A stretch of DNA of 64,000 nt from positions 1,330,001-1,394,000 of the forward strand of contig NZ_CP015411.1 of assembly GCF_001750165.1 (NCBI RefSeq), given 5' to 3'. The position numbers were made by a program, and so were the translations under genes. The stretch is from Pseudoalteromonas luteoviolacea (GTDB lineage Bacteria > Pseudomonadota > Gammaproteobacteria > Enterobacterales > Alteromonadaceae). The notes beneath the pieces are model-generated. The model did not search any database, had not been told where the DNA came from, and worked only from the letters and a program-made list of their open reading frames with translations. Positions 51,956 to 61,981 of the stretch are shown here, in pieces (position 1 is the stretch's first letter; each line of letters starts with the position of its first letter).

Positions 51956-54085
51956 GTGCAAGCAATAATTAAAGAATTCCAGTTAGGTCAACATACAGTG
52001 ACTTTGGAAACAGGTGCAATCGCACGTCAGGCTGACGGTGCGGTTTTAGCAAGCATCGGTGATACATCAGTACTAGTGACTGTTGTTGGTAAGCGTGAAG
52101 CAGCGCCTGGTCAGGACTTCTTCCCACTTACGGTTAATTACCAAGAAAAAATGTACGCAGCTGGCCGTATCCCTGGTGGTTTCTTAAAGCGTGAAGGTCG
52201 TCCTTCAGATTCAGAAACACTGACAGCGCGTCTAATTGACCGTCCAATTCGTCCACTATTCCCAGACGGTTTCGTGAACGAAGTTCAAGTTATCGCGACA
52301 GTTGTTTCATCAGATCCAGAAATCCAGCCTGACATGGTTGCGTTGATCGGTACTTCTGCGGCACTTGCTATTTCAGGTGTACCATTCAATGGTCCTATCG
52401 GCGCAGCACGTGTTGGTTACATCGATGGTCAGTATGTACTTAACCCAACTGTAACTGAACTAGCTGAAAGCAAGCTAGACCTAGTGGTAGCGGGTACTGA
52501 AAATGCAGTACTAATGGTTGAATCAGAAGCTGAAATCTTAACTGAAGAAGAGATGCTAGGTGCGGTTGTATACGGTCACGATCAGTCTCAAGCTATCATC
52601 AAAGCAATTGAAGAGTTTAAGGCTGAAGCTGGCAAACCAGCTTGGGATTGGGCTGCTCCTGAGAAAAACGTTGCACTAGCAGACAAAGTCGCTGCAATTG
52701 CAGAAGAAAAAGTAGGCACGGCTTACCGTATTACTGACAAAGTAGCACGTAAAGAGTCGCTATCTGAAGCAAAAGCAGAAGTAATTGAAAAGCTAACTGC
52801 TGAGCTTGCTGAAGGCGAAGCGCTAGACGAGCAAGAAGTGGGTAAACTATTCAGCTCTCTAGAGAAGAAAATTGTTCGTGGTCGTATCATTGCAGGTGAG
52901 AAACGTATCGATGGTCGTGAACCAGATATGGTACGTGCACTTGACGTAATGACAGGTGTACTTCCACGTACACACGGTTCATCAATCTTCACACGTGGTG
53001 AAACTCAGGCATTAGTTACTGCTACTTTAGGTACTGAGCGTGACGCACAGATGATGGATGATCTAGTTGGTACTCATAAGCACCACTTCATGCTTCATTA
53101 TAACTTCCCTCCATTCTGTGTAGGTGAAACGGGTTTCATCGGTTCTCCAAAGCGTCGTGAAATCGGCCACGGTAACCTTGCAAAGCGTGGTGTCCAAGCT
53201 GTCATGCCAAGCTTAGAAGAATTCCCATACTCAGTGCGTGTTGTATCTGAAATCACAGAATCAAATGGTTCATCTTCGATGGCATCTGTATGTGGTACTT
53301 CTCTTGCTCTGATGGACGCAGGTGTGCCTGTTAAAGCTTCTGTTGCTGGTATCGCAATGGGTCTAGTTAAAGAAGGCGAAGAGTTTGTTGTTCTTTCAGA
53401 TATCTTAGGTGATGAAGACCACCTAGGTGACATGGACTTTAAAGTAGCAGGTAGCAGCGCTGGTGTTACTGCACTTCAGATGGACATCAAGATTGAAGGT
53501 ATCACGAAAGAAATCATGCAGATCGCACTTAGCCAAGCTAAAGCGGCACGTATGCACATCCTTAGCGTGATGGACCAAGCAATTGCTGCACCTTCACAAG
53601 AACTTTCTGAGTTCGCTCCGCGTATTTATACGATGAACATTCCACCGAAGAAGATTGCAGATGTAATCGGTAAAGGTGGTGCAACAATCCGTCAGCTAAC
53701 TGAAGAAACTGACACAACTATCGAAATCGAAGATGACGGTACAGTTAAGATTGCTGCAACTAACGGTAACAGCGCGAAAGAAGCGATTGCACGTATTGAA
53801 GCTCTGACAGCTGAGCTAGAAGTTGGCACTATCTACAACGGTAAAGTAAACCGTATCGTTGACTTTGGTGCGTTTGTAAATGTACTACCTGGCAAAGATG
53901 GCCTTGTACACATTTCTCAAATCAGCAAAGAGCGTGTGAATAACGTCTCTGATCACCTTAAGGTCGGTCAAGAAGTGAAAGTAAAAGTGCTAGAAGTAGA
54001 CCGTCAAGGTCGTGTACGTCTGAGCATTAAAGAAGCACTTGAGCCGTCAGAGCCTGCTGCAGAGCAAGCACCAAAAGGTGAGTAA
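51956..54085 (+). CDS. pnp: Polyribonucleotide nucleotidyltransferase (PNPase)
   Basis: A 709-residue phosphorolytic 3'-5' exoribonuclease. Two RNase PH-like cores are seen (LGQHTVTLETGAIARQADG; second with PRTHGSSIFTRGETQALV), joined by a helical domain, then KH (IGKGGATIRQLTEET) and S1 (YNGKVNRIVDFGAFVNVLPGKDGLVHISQI) RNA-binding domains. The GTG at 51956 (VQAIIKEFQLGQHTV) matches the family start, with AAGGA 8 bp before it. The 240-bp leader is the right place for the RNase III/PNPase autocontrol hairpin known in E. coli. Confidence 0.98.
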   Translation: MQAIIKEFQLGQHTVTLETGAIARQADGAVLASIGDTSVLVTVVGKREAAPGQDFFPLTVNYQEKMYAAGRIPGGFLKREGRPSDSETLTARLIDRPIRPLFPDGFVNEVQVIATVVSSDPEIQPDMVALIGTSAALAISGVPFNGPIGAARVGYIDGQYVLNPTVTELAESKLDLVVAGTENAVLMVESEAEILTEEEMLGAVVYGHDQSQAIIKAIEEFKAEAGKPAWDWAAPEKNVALADKVAAIAEEKVGTAYRITDKVARKESLSEAKAEVIEKLTAELAEGEALDEQEVGKLFSSLEKKIVRGRIIAGEKRIDGREPDMVRALDVMTGVLPRTHGSSIFTRGETQALVTATLGTERDAQMMDDLVGTHKHHFMLHYNFPPFCVGETGFIGSPKRREIGHGNLAKRGVQAVMPSLEEFPYSVRVVSEITESNGSSSMASVCGTSLALMDAGVPVKASVAGIAMGLVKEGEEFVVLSDILGDEDHLGDMDFKVAGSSAGVTALQMDIKIEGITKEIMQIALSQAKAARMHILSVMDQAIAAPSQELSEFAPRIYTMNIPPKKIADVIGKGGATIRQLTEETDTTIEIEDDGTVKIAATNGNSAKEAIARIEALTAELEVGTIYNGKVNRIVDFGAFVNVLPGKDGLVHISQISKERVNNVSDHLKVGQEVKVKVLEVDRQGRVRLSIKEALEPSEPAAEQAPKGE

Positions 54086-54114
54086 TTTTTTGTAAAGAAA
54101 CAATAAGTTTCGTT

Positions 54115-54142
54115 AAAAGGGGCTGAATGGCCCCTTTTTTTG
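54115..54142 (+). terminator. Intrinsic terminator after pnp
   Basis: A perfect 9-bp stem (AAAAGGGGC / GCCCCTTTT) with a 6-nt loop and a long T-run. Confidence 0.95.
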
Positions 54143-54192
54143 TGCTTTAATGGCTGACATAATCAATTATCTAGCCCAAAGAGGGATACACC

Positions 54193-55086
54193 TTGAGATT
54201 TTTATTATTACCACTGCTAGGATTGAGCTTAATGGGCTGTCAGAGTACACAGCAAGATAGCATTGAAGAAATGCTACAACCGTTGTTACCTGTACCATTT
54301 ACCGAGCCTCTACAGCCAGACCCCCGTGCTCAAATTGAGGTGGCTAGATACAGTGAGCTATTAAATAGTGCGGAGTTGACTCGCAACCAAAGAGCTGAGT
54401 TATACCATATTCGTGGTAAGTTGTACGACAGCTTAGGTCTGCCCCAGTTGTCTCAGGTTGACTTTAACCGTGCTTTGAAACTAAAGCCTGATTTAGCTGA
54501 AACCTATAACTTCCTAGGAATACATCATACCTTACGTCAAGAGTTCACAGAGGCTTATGAAAGCTTTGATTCGGTATTAGAGCTGGACTCCAGTTATGAA
54601 TATGCGTATTTAAATCGTGGTATTGCGCTTTATTATGGTGGTAGAGCGGAACTCGCGGTGGATGATTTTGAACGTTTCTTATCCAGCGCACCAGATGATG
54701 CTTACAGAATGCTATGGTTGTATATAGCGCACAGTTCAGTTGATCCTATTGCAGCAAAGGCTCAATTGAACCAAAATAGTTTGCAATTGGACAATCAGAA
54801 CTGGTCTACACAAATTGTTCAATTTTATTTAAATCAATTAAGCGAAGAGCAGTTTCTTACCGGTATTTCAGAAGGGGCCCAGTCTCAAGAAGAATACGCA
54901 CAAAGACTTTGTGAAGCATACTTTTACATAGCTAAGTTACATTTGAGTACAGGTAGTTTTCTAAAGGCTGCAGAGTATTTTAGGTTGACGTTGGCGACTA
55001 ATGTTTATGAGTTTGTTGAACATAAGTATGCGAAGTTAGAGCTACGCCTTCTCAGAGAAGCTTTGTTGCGTGCTAGATCAAGTTAA
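54193..55086 (+). CDS. nlpI: Lipoprotein NlpI (TPR repeats)
   Basis: A 297-residue outer-membrane lipoprotein that in E. coli is the adaptor of the Prc protease and of peptidoglycan endopeptidases. Lipobox LMGC (Cys16). TPR motifs run from about 72 to 200 (ELYHIRGKLYDSLGLPQLSQVDFNRALKLKPD, next unit ETYNFLGIHH). The start is TTG with GAGGG 8 bp upstream. The position just after pnp is the same as in E. coli. Confidence 0.94.
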   Translation: MRFLLLPLLGLSLMGCQSTQQDSIEEMLQPLLPVPFTEPLQPDPRAQIEVARYSELLNSAELTRNQRAELYHIRGKLYDSLGLPQLSQVDFNRALKLKPDLAETYNFLGIHHTLRQEFTEAYESFDSVLELDSSYEYAYLNRGIALYYGGRAELAVDDFERFLSSAPDDAYRMLWLYIAHSSVDPIAAKAQLNQNSLQLDNQNWSTQIVQFYLNQLSEEQFLTGISEGAQSQEEYAQRLCEAYFYIAKLHLSTGSFLKAAEYFRLTLATNVYEFVEHKYAKLELRLLREALLRARSS

Positions 55087-55089
55087 GTG

Positions 55090-56259
55090 ATGTTTCGTCA
55101 GTATCTTACTGGCATTGCCTTTATTTTGTTGGCTGTGCCAAGTAGCAGCCAGCAAACTTCATCTCGAAATGTCTCGCTTACGACCCAGATCTCTTATTTG
55201 GTGGCGCAAGCCGCCCAAACTTACAACCCACTAAGTAGTGCTTATTTAACACTGACAAAGGTACCAGAGCTACTCAGTGATGAACAAGTTTTTGTGTTAC
55301 GTCGTATAGGCTATGCTGTTTTTGCTTTTGAGTGGAGCCTTCGATTATTCAAGCATGATAACAGCGAACAGGCGTGGTTGCTATTTGAACAATATTGGAA
55401 CAAGACTCCCAAGGCTTCACATATCCGCTTACTGGCGTTATTACAAGAAAAAAAACGATTCCATGCTATGGAACGTGTGCAATCACGTGTTGGAAATATA
55501 GAACCATACGCATCTATTAGTGCCATGGGGTTGGGCCGTTCTGTTGATGTGTTGAACAAAGCCAGTGTCGCGCAATTGGGCTTGAAAGTTTTAGATGAGC
55601 ACACGCAAGTAAATAATTGTGATCATGCAATCTTGCTATTGGCAGAGACGTTGAGTGGGCTAGAGCAACTCGAGTTACTAAAAGAGCAGTATGTTCAAAA
55701 TGCGCTATCCGATGTTTTGCCTTATTGCTTATCAGAACCGCTTTATATTGGTGATATAACACAGTGCAATAGTCACGCATCAGCATTCATTCAATGTGAT
55801 ATAAAGCCGCTAGTACAAAAAAGTACGATATTACGGGCAAGACATTTGGTAATTATGACTGAAGAGCAGGGTCTAGCTAATGTGCACAATGGCGTCATGC
55901 GTTTGCATCACAAAAGTGAGTTTGAGCTATTCATCCATGAGCTGATGCATTTTGCGTATTTTGAAGATGAATATCCAGTGCCAAGTAGCAAAGCAGACTG
56001 GCTTTGTAAAACAGAGGGGTTTAAAGCTCCTAATTTATATGTGGGAAAAACTGCACCATCAGGTTGGTATCAAAGTGATACATGTAAATTTGGCCTGCTT
56101 CAATCCTATAAACCGCAACATATCGCATCAAAAATGCAATATCACGAAATTCACTTGTCAAACCACTATTTAGGATTATGGTTAAAGTCATTAAATAAAA
56201 CTTTATCAGTGCCCAGCGATTATCAAGTTTATCTCAACGAGCTAAATACCAAGCATTGA
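55090..56259 (+). CDS. Secreted HExxH putative metalloprotease
   Basis: A 389-residue exported protein with a signal peptide (near SSS-QQ). The first 210 residues are helical and TPR/SEL-like in feel. The C-terminal part carries HELMH (283-287) inside FELFIHELMHFAYFEDEYPVP, a zincin-type zinc site with a candidate third ligand Glu in FEDE. Several cysteines (NNCDH, LPYCLS, TQCN, IQCD, WLCK, DTCKF) suggest disulphides. I recognise no named family. It starts 3 bp after the nlpI stop, so the two are cotranscribed. That suggests a role near NlpI in envelope proteolysis, which is inference. Confidence 0.75.
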   Translation: MFRQYLTGIAFILLAVPSSSQQTSSRNVSLTTQISYLVAQAAQTYNPLSSAYLTLTKVPELLSDEQVFVLRRIGYAVFAFEWSLRLFKHDNSEQAWLLFEQYWNKTPKASHIRLLALLQEKKRFHAMERVQSRVGNIEPYASISAMGLGRSVDVLNKASVAQLGLKVLDEHTQVNNCDHAILLLAETLSGLEQLELLKEQYVQNALSDVLPYCLSEPLYIGDITQCNSHASAFIQCDIKPLVQKSTILRARHLVIMTEEQGLANVHNGVMRLHHKSEFELFIHELMHFAYFEDEYPVPSSKADWLCKTEGFKAPNLYVGKTAPSGWYQSDTCKFGLLQSYKPQHIASKMQYHEIHLSNHYLGLWLKSLNKTLSVPSDYQVYLNELNTKH

Positions 56260-56497
56260 TCTGAGTTAAATGAGCGTACCTTTTATGAACAGGATCTGAA
56301 TTGTTTGTTAATCTTGTCTACAATTTAAACAGCCAGTACGTGAAACCCTAGACAAGTCAAACACTAATAAAGTATAACTGGTAGACGTTATGTGTGATAA
56401 AAATGCACGTAAAAAATAAACAGAACACGATCGCCATGACGTAATCATAACGTGCATTTAATAGTGATGAACGGCATCGAAGATATAAGGCTTCTTT

Positions 56498-59290
56498 ATG
56501 ACTTTGCTTTGGATACCATTGATATCCTTGTTAGGTAGTTTACTCTCATCGTTAACAGGTAAACTCTCTCGCAATCAGTCTACTGCAATCACCTTGATTG
56601 CACCTACTGTGGCTCTTTTATTAGCCATTGATTTAGCTCCCGCAGTGTTTGCTGGGGAAGCTGTTCGCGCAACGCTAGATTGGGTACCAATACTCGATCT
56701 TGACGTGTCTTTCCGTTTGGATGGTTTGGCACTTTTATTCGTATTTATGATCTTAGGTATTGGTATATTAGTTATTTTCTATGCACGCTATTACCTGAGT
56801 GAAAATGACTCAATGCCCAAGCTTTATGCTTATCTAATGTTATTCATGACAGCCATGCTAGGCATTGTAATGTCTAACAACGTCTTGCAATTGTGGGTGT
56901 TTTGGGAATTAACCAGTATCAGTTCATTTTTGCTGATAAGTTATTGGTGGCATAAATCAGAAGCGCGTAAAGGCGCAAAAATGGCGCTGGCAATTACTGG
57001 TGGCGGCGGTTTAGCATTATTGGCTGGTTTACTGTTACTCGGGAATATCGTTGGAAGTTACGACTTAGACATTATTTTGGCCAGTCGTGAGCTTATCCAA
57101 TCGCATGATTTATATGAAGTGGCATTAGTACTTGTTCTATTAGGCGCATTCACTAAATCTGCTCAATTCCCTTTCCATTTCTGGCTACCTCACGCTATGG
57201 CCGCACCAACGCCTGTAAGTGCTTACTTACACTCCGCGACTATGGTTAAAGCGGGTATTTTCTTGTTAGCTCGTTTTTACCCAGCTTTGGCGGGCACAGA
57301 AATTTGGTTCATTTTAGTAGGTTTGACAGGCCTTATAACGCTACTTGTCGGTGCGTATATCGCTCTATTTAAGCATGACTTAAAGGGCCTACTGGCATTT
57401 TCGACTATCAGTCACCTTGGTCTTATCACCCTGTTACTGGGCTTGGATACTGAGCTTGCAACTGTTGCGGCTATTTTCCATATCATTAACCATGCCACGT
57501 TTAAGGCGTCGCTATTCATGGCAACCGGCATCATTGATCATGAAACTGGCACCCGAGATATGCGTAAACTCAATGGTATGTGGCGCTTTATGCCTTATAC
57601 CGCTACATTGGCGATGGTTGCAGCTGCATCGATGGCGGGTGTTCCGCTGTTAAACGGTTTCTTGTCTAAAGAAATGTTTTTTGCGGAGACATTGCATCAG
57701 CAGTTACTGGGTTCAATGTCATGGCTTATCCCTATTTTAGCAACCATTGCTGCTGCTTTCTCCGTGGCTTATTCAGCGCGATTTATTCACGATGTTTTCT
57801 TTAATGGTGATCCGGTTGATTTACCTAAAGAACCTCATGAAGCACCGCGTTATATGCGAGTACCGATTGAGATTTTGGTCGCGCTATGTTTGATTGTGGG
57901 CATGTTCCCGAACTTTATTGTCGACGGCATTTTAAGACTGGCTTCTGGCGCTGTTTTAGGTGGCGAGCCGCCTGAGTTCTACATCGCCATTTGGCACGGC
58001 TTGAACTTACCTCTGCTAATGAGTGCAATTGCTGTTTGTGGCGGTTTACTGATATATACTCAGCGCAAATACCTATTCCAATTCCAAGCATCTCTACCAC
58101 CAATTAATGCAAAAAAAGGTTTTGAGAAGACCATGCATTCTGTGGTGATCTGGAGCCAAAACAAAATTAGTGCTATTGAAAATGGTTCATTGCAGCGTTA
58201 TTTAATGCTGATGCTGCTGGTTGTGCTTGTCAGCGCAGGTTGGCCTTTATTTGAGATGAGTCAATTAGTGGGTGAGAATACACTTACACCCGTTGATATT
58301 CATAATGGCATTGGCGCAGGACTATTAATGATTGGTGCGATTAGCACTGTGATTTGGCACCGTACGCGTATGGTTGCGCTGTTGATGATATCTGTTGTGG
58401 GTTTGATGGTATCTGTGGCATTTACTCGTTTCTCCGCACCAGACCTTGCACTGACTCAATTAACGGTAGAAGTGGTAACAATTATTTTATTGATGTTGGC
58501 ATTGTTCTTTTTACCCCAGAAAACGCCAAAAGAATCTAGCTCGATTAGAACGCTGAGAGACTTGGGGATCGCGTCAGCGATTGGTGTCATTATCGGCAGT
58601 ATTTGTTATGCCCTGATCACACGACCTTTGACTTCTATCTCTGATTTCTTCGTAGCTAACGCGAAAACTGGCGGCGGTGGCACTAATGTCGTAAACGTCA
58701 TTCTTGTTGACTTCAGGGGCTTTGATACGCTTGGTGAAATCGTTGTATTGGGTATTGCTGCTCTGGGTATATACAAACTGATTATTCATTTGCCGTTGTT
58801 TATGCCGGGCAGTGACTCTGAAGGCAGACCTTGGGCGAAAGAGCGTTATCCGCTTTTATTGGCTTCAATTTCTCAAAGCTTGTTACCACTTGCGCTATTA
58901 GTGTCGTTCTATATTTTCTTAAGAGGGCATAATCTACCTGGTGGTGGCTTTATAGCAGGTCTAGTCACAGCAATTGCCTTTATTTTGCAATACATTGCAC
59001 ATGGCTCAAATTGGATTGCAGAGCGATTTACCTTGAACTACAGAAAGATTATCGCATCAGGTATTGCGATAGCGATGTTATCTGGTTTAGGTAGTTGGGT
59101 ATTTGGACGTCCATTCCTGACTACGTGGTTTGATTATTTTGATATTCCATTGATTGGTGAGATTGAGCTTGCCAGTGCATTAGTATTTGATTTAGGTGTT
59201 TATATCACCGTTGTTGGCGCAACGCTGATGATACTAGCAAGTCTTGGTAAAGTGACTGCAAATGCACCCAAAGAAGAGGTGAATATTTAA
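56498..59290 (+). CDS. mrpA: Mrp antiporter subunit A, fused with the MrpB domain
   Basis: A 930-residue membrane protein of the multi-subunit Na+(K+)/H+ antiporter (Mrp/Mnh/Pha). Residues about 1-480 form the NuoL-like proton-channel core, with FWELTSISSFLLISYWWH, KSAQFPFHFWLPHAMAAPTPVSAYLHSATMVKAG and HIINHATFKASLFMATG. A MrpA-specific C-terminal part follows, then a MrpB-type domain with VNVILVDFRGFDTLGEIVVLG (about 730-750) and FYIFLRGHNLPGGGFIAGLV (about 807-826). No separate mrpB is present, so A and B are fused as in PhaAB-type systems. First gene of a seven-domain, six-gene operon for sodium/pH homeostasis. Confidence 0.95.
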   Translation: MTLLWIPLISLLGSLLSSLTGKLSRNQSTAITLIAPTVALLLAIDLAPAVFAGEAVRATLDWVPILDLDVSFRLDGLALLFVFMILGIGILVIFYARYYLSENDSMPKLYAYLMLFMTAMLGIVMSNNVLQLWVFWELTSISSFLLISYWWHKSEARKGAKMALAITGGGGLALLAGLLLLGNIVGSYDLDIILASRELIQSHDLYEVALVLVLLGAFTKSAQFPFHFWLPHAMAAPTPVSAYLHSATMVKAGIFLLARFYPALAGTEIWFILVGLTGLITLLVGAYIALFKHDLKGLLAFSTISHLGLITLLLGLDTELATVAAIFHIINHATFKASLFMATGIIDHETGTRDMRKLNGMWRFMPYTATLAMVAAASMAGVPLLNGFLSKEMFFAETLHQQLLGSMSWLIPILATIAAAFSVAYSARFIHDVFFNGDPVDLPKEPHEAPRYMRVPIEILVALCLIVGMFPNFIVDGILRLASGAVLGGEPPEFYIAIWHGLNLPLLMSAIAVCGGLLIYTQRKYLFQFQASLPPINAKKGFEKTMHSVVIWSQNKISAIENGSLQRYLMLMLLVVLVSAGWPLFEMSQLVGENTLTPVDIHNGIGAGLLMIGAISTVIWHRTRMVALLMISVVGLMVSVAFTRFSAPDLALTQLTVEVVTIILLMLALFFLPQKTPKESSSIRTLRDLGIASAIGVIIGSICYALITRPLTSISDFFVANAKTGGGGTNVVNVILVDFRGFDTLGEIVVLGIAALGIYKLIIHLPLFMPGSDSEGRPWAKERYPLLLASISQSLLPLALLVSFYIFLRGHNLPGGGFIAGLVTAIAFILQYIAHGSNWIAERFTLNYRKIIASGIAIAMLSGLGSWVFGRPFLTTWFDYFDIPLIGEIELASALVFDLGVYITVVGATLMILASLGKVTANAPKEEVNI

Positions 59291-59661
59291 TGGAGCTTTT
59301 GTATTCTTCATGCGTGGGCCTGTTAGTGGCCTGCGGTGTATTTTTGATTTTACGCGCAAGAACGTTTCCAGTTGTACTTGGTTTGACCATGCTCTCGTAT
59401 GCGGTTAACTTGTTTTTATTTGCATCAGGTCGTTTGTCAATGAACCAAGCCGCTGTACTTGGTTACAGTGAAAGTTACGCTGATCCACTGCCTCAAGCGC
59501 TAGTTTTAACAGCTATCGTAATTGGCTTTGCGATGACAGCATTTGTGGTGATTTTAGCGATCCGTGGTCGTGCTGATTTAGGTAATGATCACGTTAATGG
59601 GGTAGTACCTGATAAATCGAAAACGAACTCTCGTCAGGTGAAGGAGCAGGGTAAAGCATGA
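59290..59661 (+). CDS. mrpC: Mrp antiporter subunit C
   Basis: A 123-residue NuoK-like subunit with three membrane helices. Motifs GVFLILRARTFPVVLGLTMLSYAVNLFLFASG and DPLPQALVLTAIVIGFAMTAFVVILAIR are the usual MrpC wording, including the conserved Pro-Gln-Ala-Leu-Val-Leu-Thr-Ala-Ile-Val. Start overlaps the mrpA stop (TAATG); its own stop overlaps mrpD by 4 bp. Confidence 0.96.
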   Translation: MELLYSSCVGLLVACGVFLILRARTFPVVLGLTMLSYAVNLFLFASGRLSMNQAAVLGYSESYADPLPQALVLTAIVIGFAMTAFVVILAIRGRADLGNDHVNGVVPDKSKTNSRQVKEQGKA

Positions 59662-61169
59662 GTCAACATTTAACTTCTTTACCTGTTTTACTGCCTATGT
59701 TGGCGGCAGTGCTTATGTTAATGCCGCCATGTGGAAAAAATTTAAAAATTAGGCGTTACGTCTCTGTTTTGATGGGCTTGATAACGACAGTGGTATCTGT
59801 GTCACTGCTTGCTTATGTAAAAGTAAATGGGACGCAAGTGTACGCTATTGGTGATTGGTCAGCGCCATTTGGTATTGTGTTGGTTGCGGATCCTATCTCG
59901 ACTTTACTGGTCTCGCTCACGTCGTTTTTAGGCTTAGTTTGTGCGCTTTATAGCTGCGCTGGTGATGACGAGCAAGGTAGTTTTTTCCACCCACTTTTAC
60001 ATTTCTTAATTTTAGGTGTGAACGGTGCTTTCTTGACAGGAGACGCATTTAACCTATTTGTTTTCTTTGAAGTGTTGTTGATTGCATCCTACTCATTGCT
60101 GATGCATGGTGGCGATAAACGCAATACCCGTGCAGCATTGCAATATGTTATTTTAAACCTTGTTGGTTCATCTGTGTTTCTAATTGCCCTCGGTATTTTA
60201 TACGGTACTTTGGGTACATTAAATATGGCCGATATGGCAACACGTGTGATGGAATTACAAGGCGATGATGTATATCTGGCTAAGATAGGTGGCTTGTTGC
60301 TGCTGGTCGTATTTGCTCTAAAAGGTGCTCTATTACCGCTTCATTTATGGTTACCAAATACTTACTCGACAGCCATGCCAGTTGTTGCTGCCTTGTTTGC
60401 AATCATGACTAAAGTTGGTGTGTACTCGATGATGCGCGTTTACACCTTAATTTTTGGTGAGCAAGCAGGCGAGTTGAGCCATATGGCACAACATTGGTTG
60501 TGGTGGCTTGCGCTGGCAACTATCGTAATGGGTGCAATCGGTGTGCTTGCAAGCCAAGATCTTCGTAAGATGGTTGCAAACTTAGTGGTAGTTTCTGTTG
60601 GCACTTTGGTGGCACTTGTCGCTGCACAAACAGTTGATAGCAGCGCCGCAGCAATTTATTACTTAGTGCATTCAACACTTGTCTCAGCAGCTTTATTCTT
60701 AATTGCTGATTTAGTGGGTAAGCAAAGGGGTAAAGTGAGCGACCGTATAACAGCGGGTCGTCCTGTAGCGCAGCCGCTGTTCCTTGGTGGAGCATTTATT
60801 TTTGCGGCAGTAACTGTCATTGGTATGCCTCCATTGTCAGGTTTTATTGGTAAAGTTTGGATCTTAGAATCTACGTTGGAGTCAGCACATGGACATTGGT
60901 TCTGGCCAATTTACTTAATTGCTAGTCTTGCTGTATTGGTTTCCGTATCAAAAGCCGGTAGTACTGTTTTTTGGCATCATACCGGCAAAGGTGAAGCGAA
61001 TACCGAAGAAAACGCACATCCTGTGCAGATGGTTGCCGTGTTGATGTTGGTTTCGGCATCTCCATTGATGGTTATTTTTGCAGGGCCAGTTACTGACTAT
61101 GCCCAGTTTGCAGCAGTTGAGTTACACAACTTTTACGGCCTAATCCAACATGTATTAGGAGGCAAGTAA
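59658..61169 (+). CDS. mrpD: Mrp antiporter subunit D
   Basis: A 503-residue NuoN/NuoM-like proton-translocating subunit with about 14 helices. FNLFVFFEVLLIASYSLLMHGG carries the conserved membrane glutamate, and FALKGALLPLHLWLPNTYSTAMPVVAALFAIMTKVGVY carries the conserved lysines of the half-channel. PPLSGFIGKVWIL is a further family motif. Overlaps mrpC and abuts mrpE. Confidence 0.96.
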   Translation: MSQHLTSLPVLLPMLAAVLMLMPPCGKNLKIRRYVSVLMGLITTVVSVSLLAYVKVNGTQVYAIGDWSAPFGIVLVADPISTLLVSLTSFLGLVCALYSCAGDDEQGSFFHPLLHFLILGVNGAFLTGDAFNLFVFFEVLLIASYSLLMHGGDKRNTRAALQYVILNLVGSSVFLIALGILYGTLGTLNMADMATRVMELQGDDVYLAKIGGLLLLVVFALKGALLPLHLWLPNTYSTAMPVVAALFAIMTKVGVYSMMRVYTLIFGEQAGELSHMAQHWLWWLALATIVMGAIGVLASQDLRKMVANLVVVSVGTLVALVAAQTVDSSAAAIYYLVHSTLVSAALFLIADLVGKQRGKVSDRITAGRPVAQPLFLGGAFIFAAVTVIGMPPLSGFIGKVWILESTLESAHGHWFWPIYLIASLAVLVSVSKAGSTVFWHHTGKGEANTEENAHPVQMVAVLMLVSASPLMVIFAGPVTDYAQFAAVELHNFYGLIQHVLGGK

Positions 61170-61706
61170 ATGAGATTAGAAGCTAAATACAAATGGTTAC
61201 CTACTCCGTTTAGAAGTTTACTGCTATTTTCGGTATGGCTCTTGCTCAATAATACTGTTGCCCTCGGTCATGTTGTATTAGGTTTAATCTTGGCGATTGT
61301 GATCCCATTGATCACACACCCTTTTAGAACTAAGCAACCTCTGGTTGTGAGACCGTTTAGAGCGCTGAGCCATTTAATGTTGGTTTTGTATGATATCTTG
61401 ACTGCCAATATCGAAGTTGCGATTAAAATTTTAGGTCCGACTAAAAAGTTAAAGCCGGGTTTTGTAAAAGTGCCGCTAGATTTAAATGAGGCTATGCCTA
61501 TTACTATTTTAGCGAGCACGGTATCGTTAACGCCAGGTACTGTTAGTGCTGAGGTATACCCTTGGCCAGAGACAGTCGAGGGTGAAGCACCGGATTGTCA
61601 AAAATACTTACTTATCCACGTTTTAGATTTGGATGATGAGCAGGCGTTGATCAATACCATTAAATCTCGTTATGAGGCGCCTTTGAAGGAGATCTTTGAA
61701 TGTTAG
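61170..61706 (+). CDS. mrpE: Mrp antiporter subunit E
   Basis: A 178-residue subunit with two N-terminal membrane helices and a cytoplasmic tail. LLLFSVWLLLNNTVALGHVVLGLILAIVIPL, then NIEVAIKILGP, ILASTVSLTPGTVSAEVY and LLIHVLDLDDE are the MrpE signatures. Starts directly after the mrpD stop with GGAGG upstream; its end overlaps mrpF by 7 bp. Confidence 0.95.
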   Translation: MRLEAKYKWLPTPFRSLLLFSVWLLLNNTVALGHVVLGLILAIVIPLITHPFRTKQPLVVRPFRALSHLMLVLYDILTANIEVAIKILGPTKKLKPGFVKVPLDLNEAMPITILASTVSLTPGTVSAEVYPWPETVEGEAPDCQKYLLIHVLDLDDEQALINTIKSRYEAPLKEIFEC

Positions 61707-61969
61707 ACACGATCATCTTAATTGTTTTTGCCATGATTGGTTTGGCGCTACTGTTAAACTTATGGCGCTTAGTCGTTGGCCCATCAGTGCCAGACAGAAT
61801 TTTGGCACTGGATACCATGTACATTAATACCATTGCGTTAATTATTCTATATGGAATGAACATGGGGACGTCGCTGTATTTTGAGGCTGCGTTGTTAATT
61901 GCTTTACTTGGCTTTGTTAGTACGGTTGCGGTGTGTAAATACCTGCTTCGTGGCGATATTATTGAATAG
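61700..61969 (+). CDS. mrpF: Mrp antiporter subunit F
   Basis: An 89-residue, three-helix subunit. LWRLVVGPSVPDRILALDTMYINTIALIILYGM contains the family's Gly-Pro-x-x-x-Asp-Arg motif with the conserved membrane Asp, followed by EAALLIALLGFVSTVAVCKYL. Translationally coupled to mrpE. Confidence 0.95.
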   Translation: MLDTIILIVFAMIGLALLLNLWRLVVGPSVPDRILALDTMYINTIALIILYGMNMGTSLYFEAALLIALLGFVSTVAVCKYLLRGDIIE

Positions 61970-61981
61970 GAGGCCATGTAA

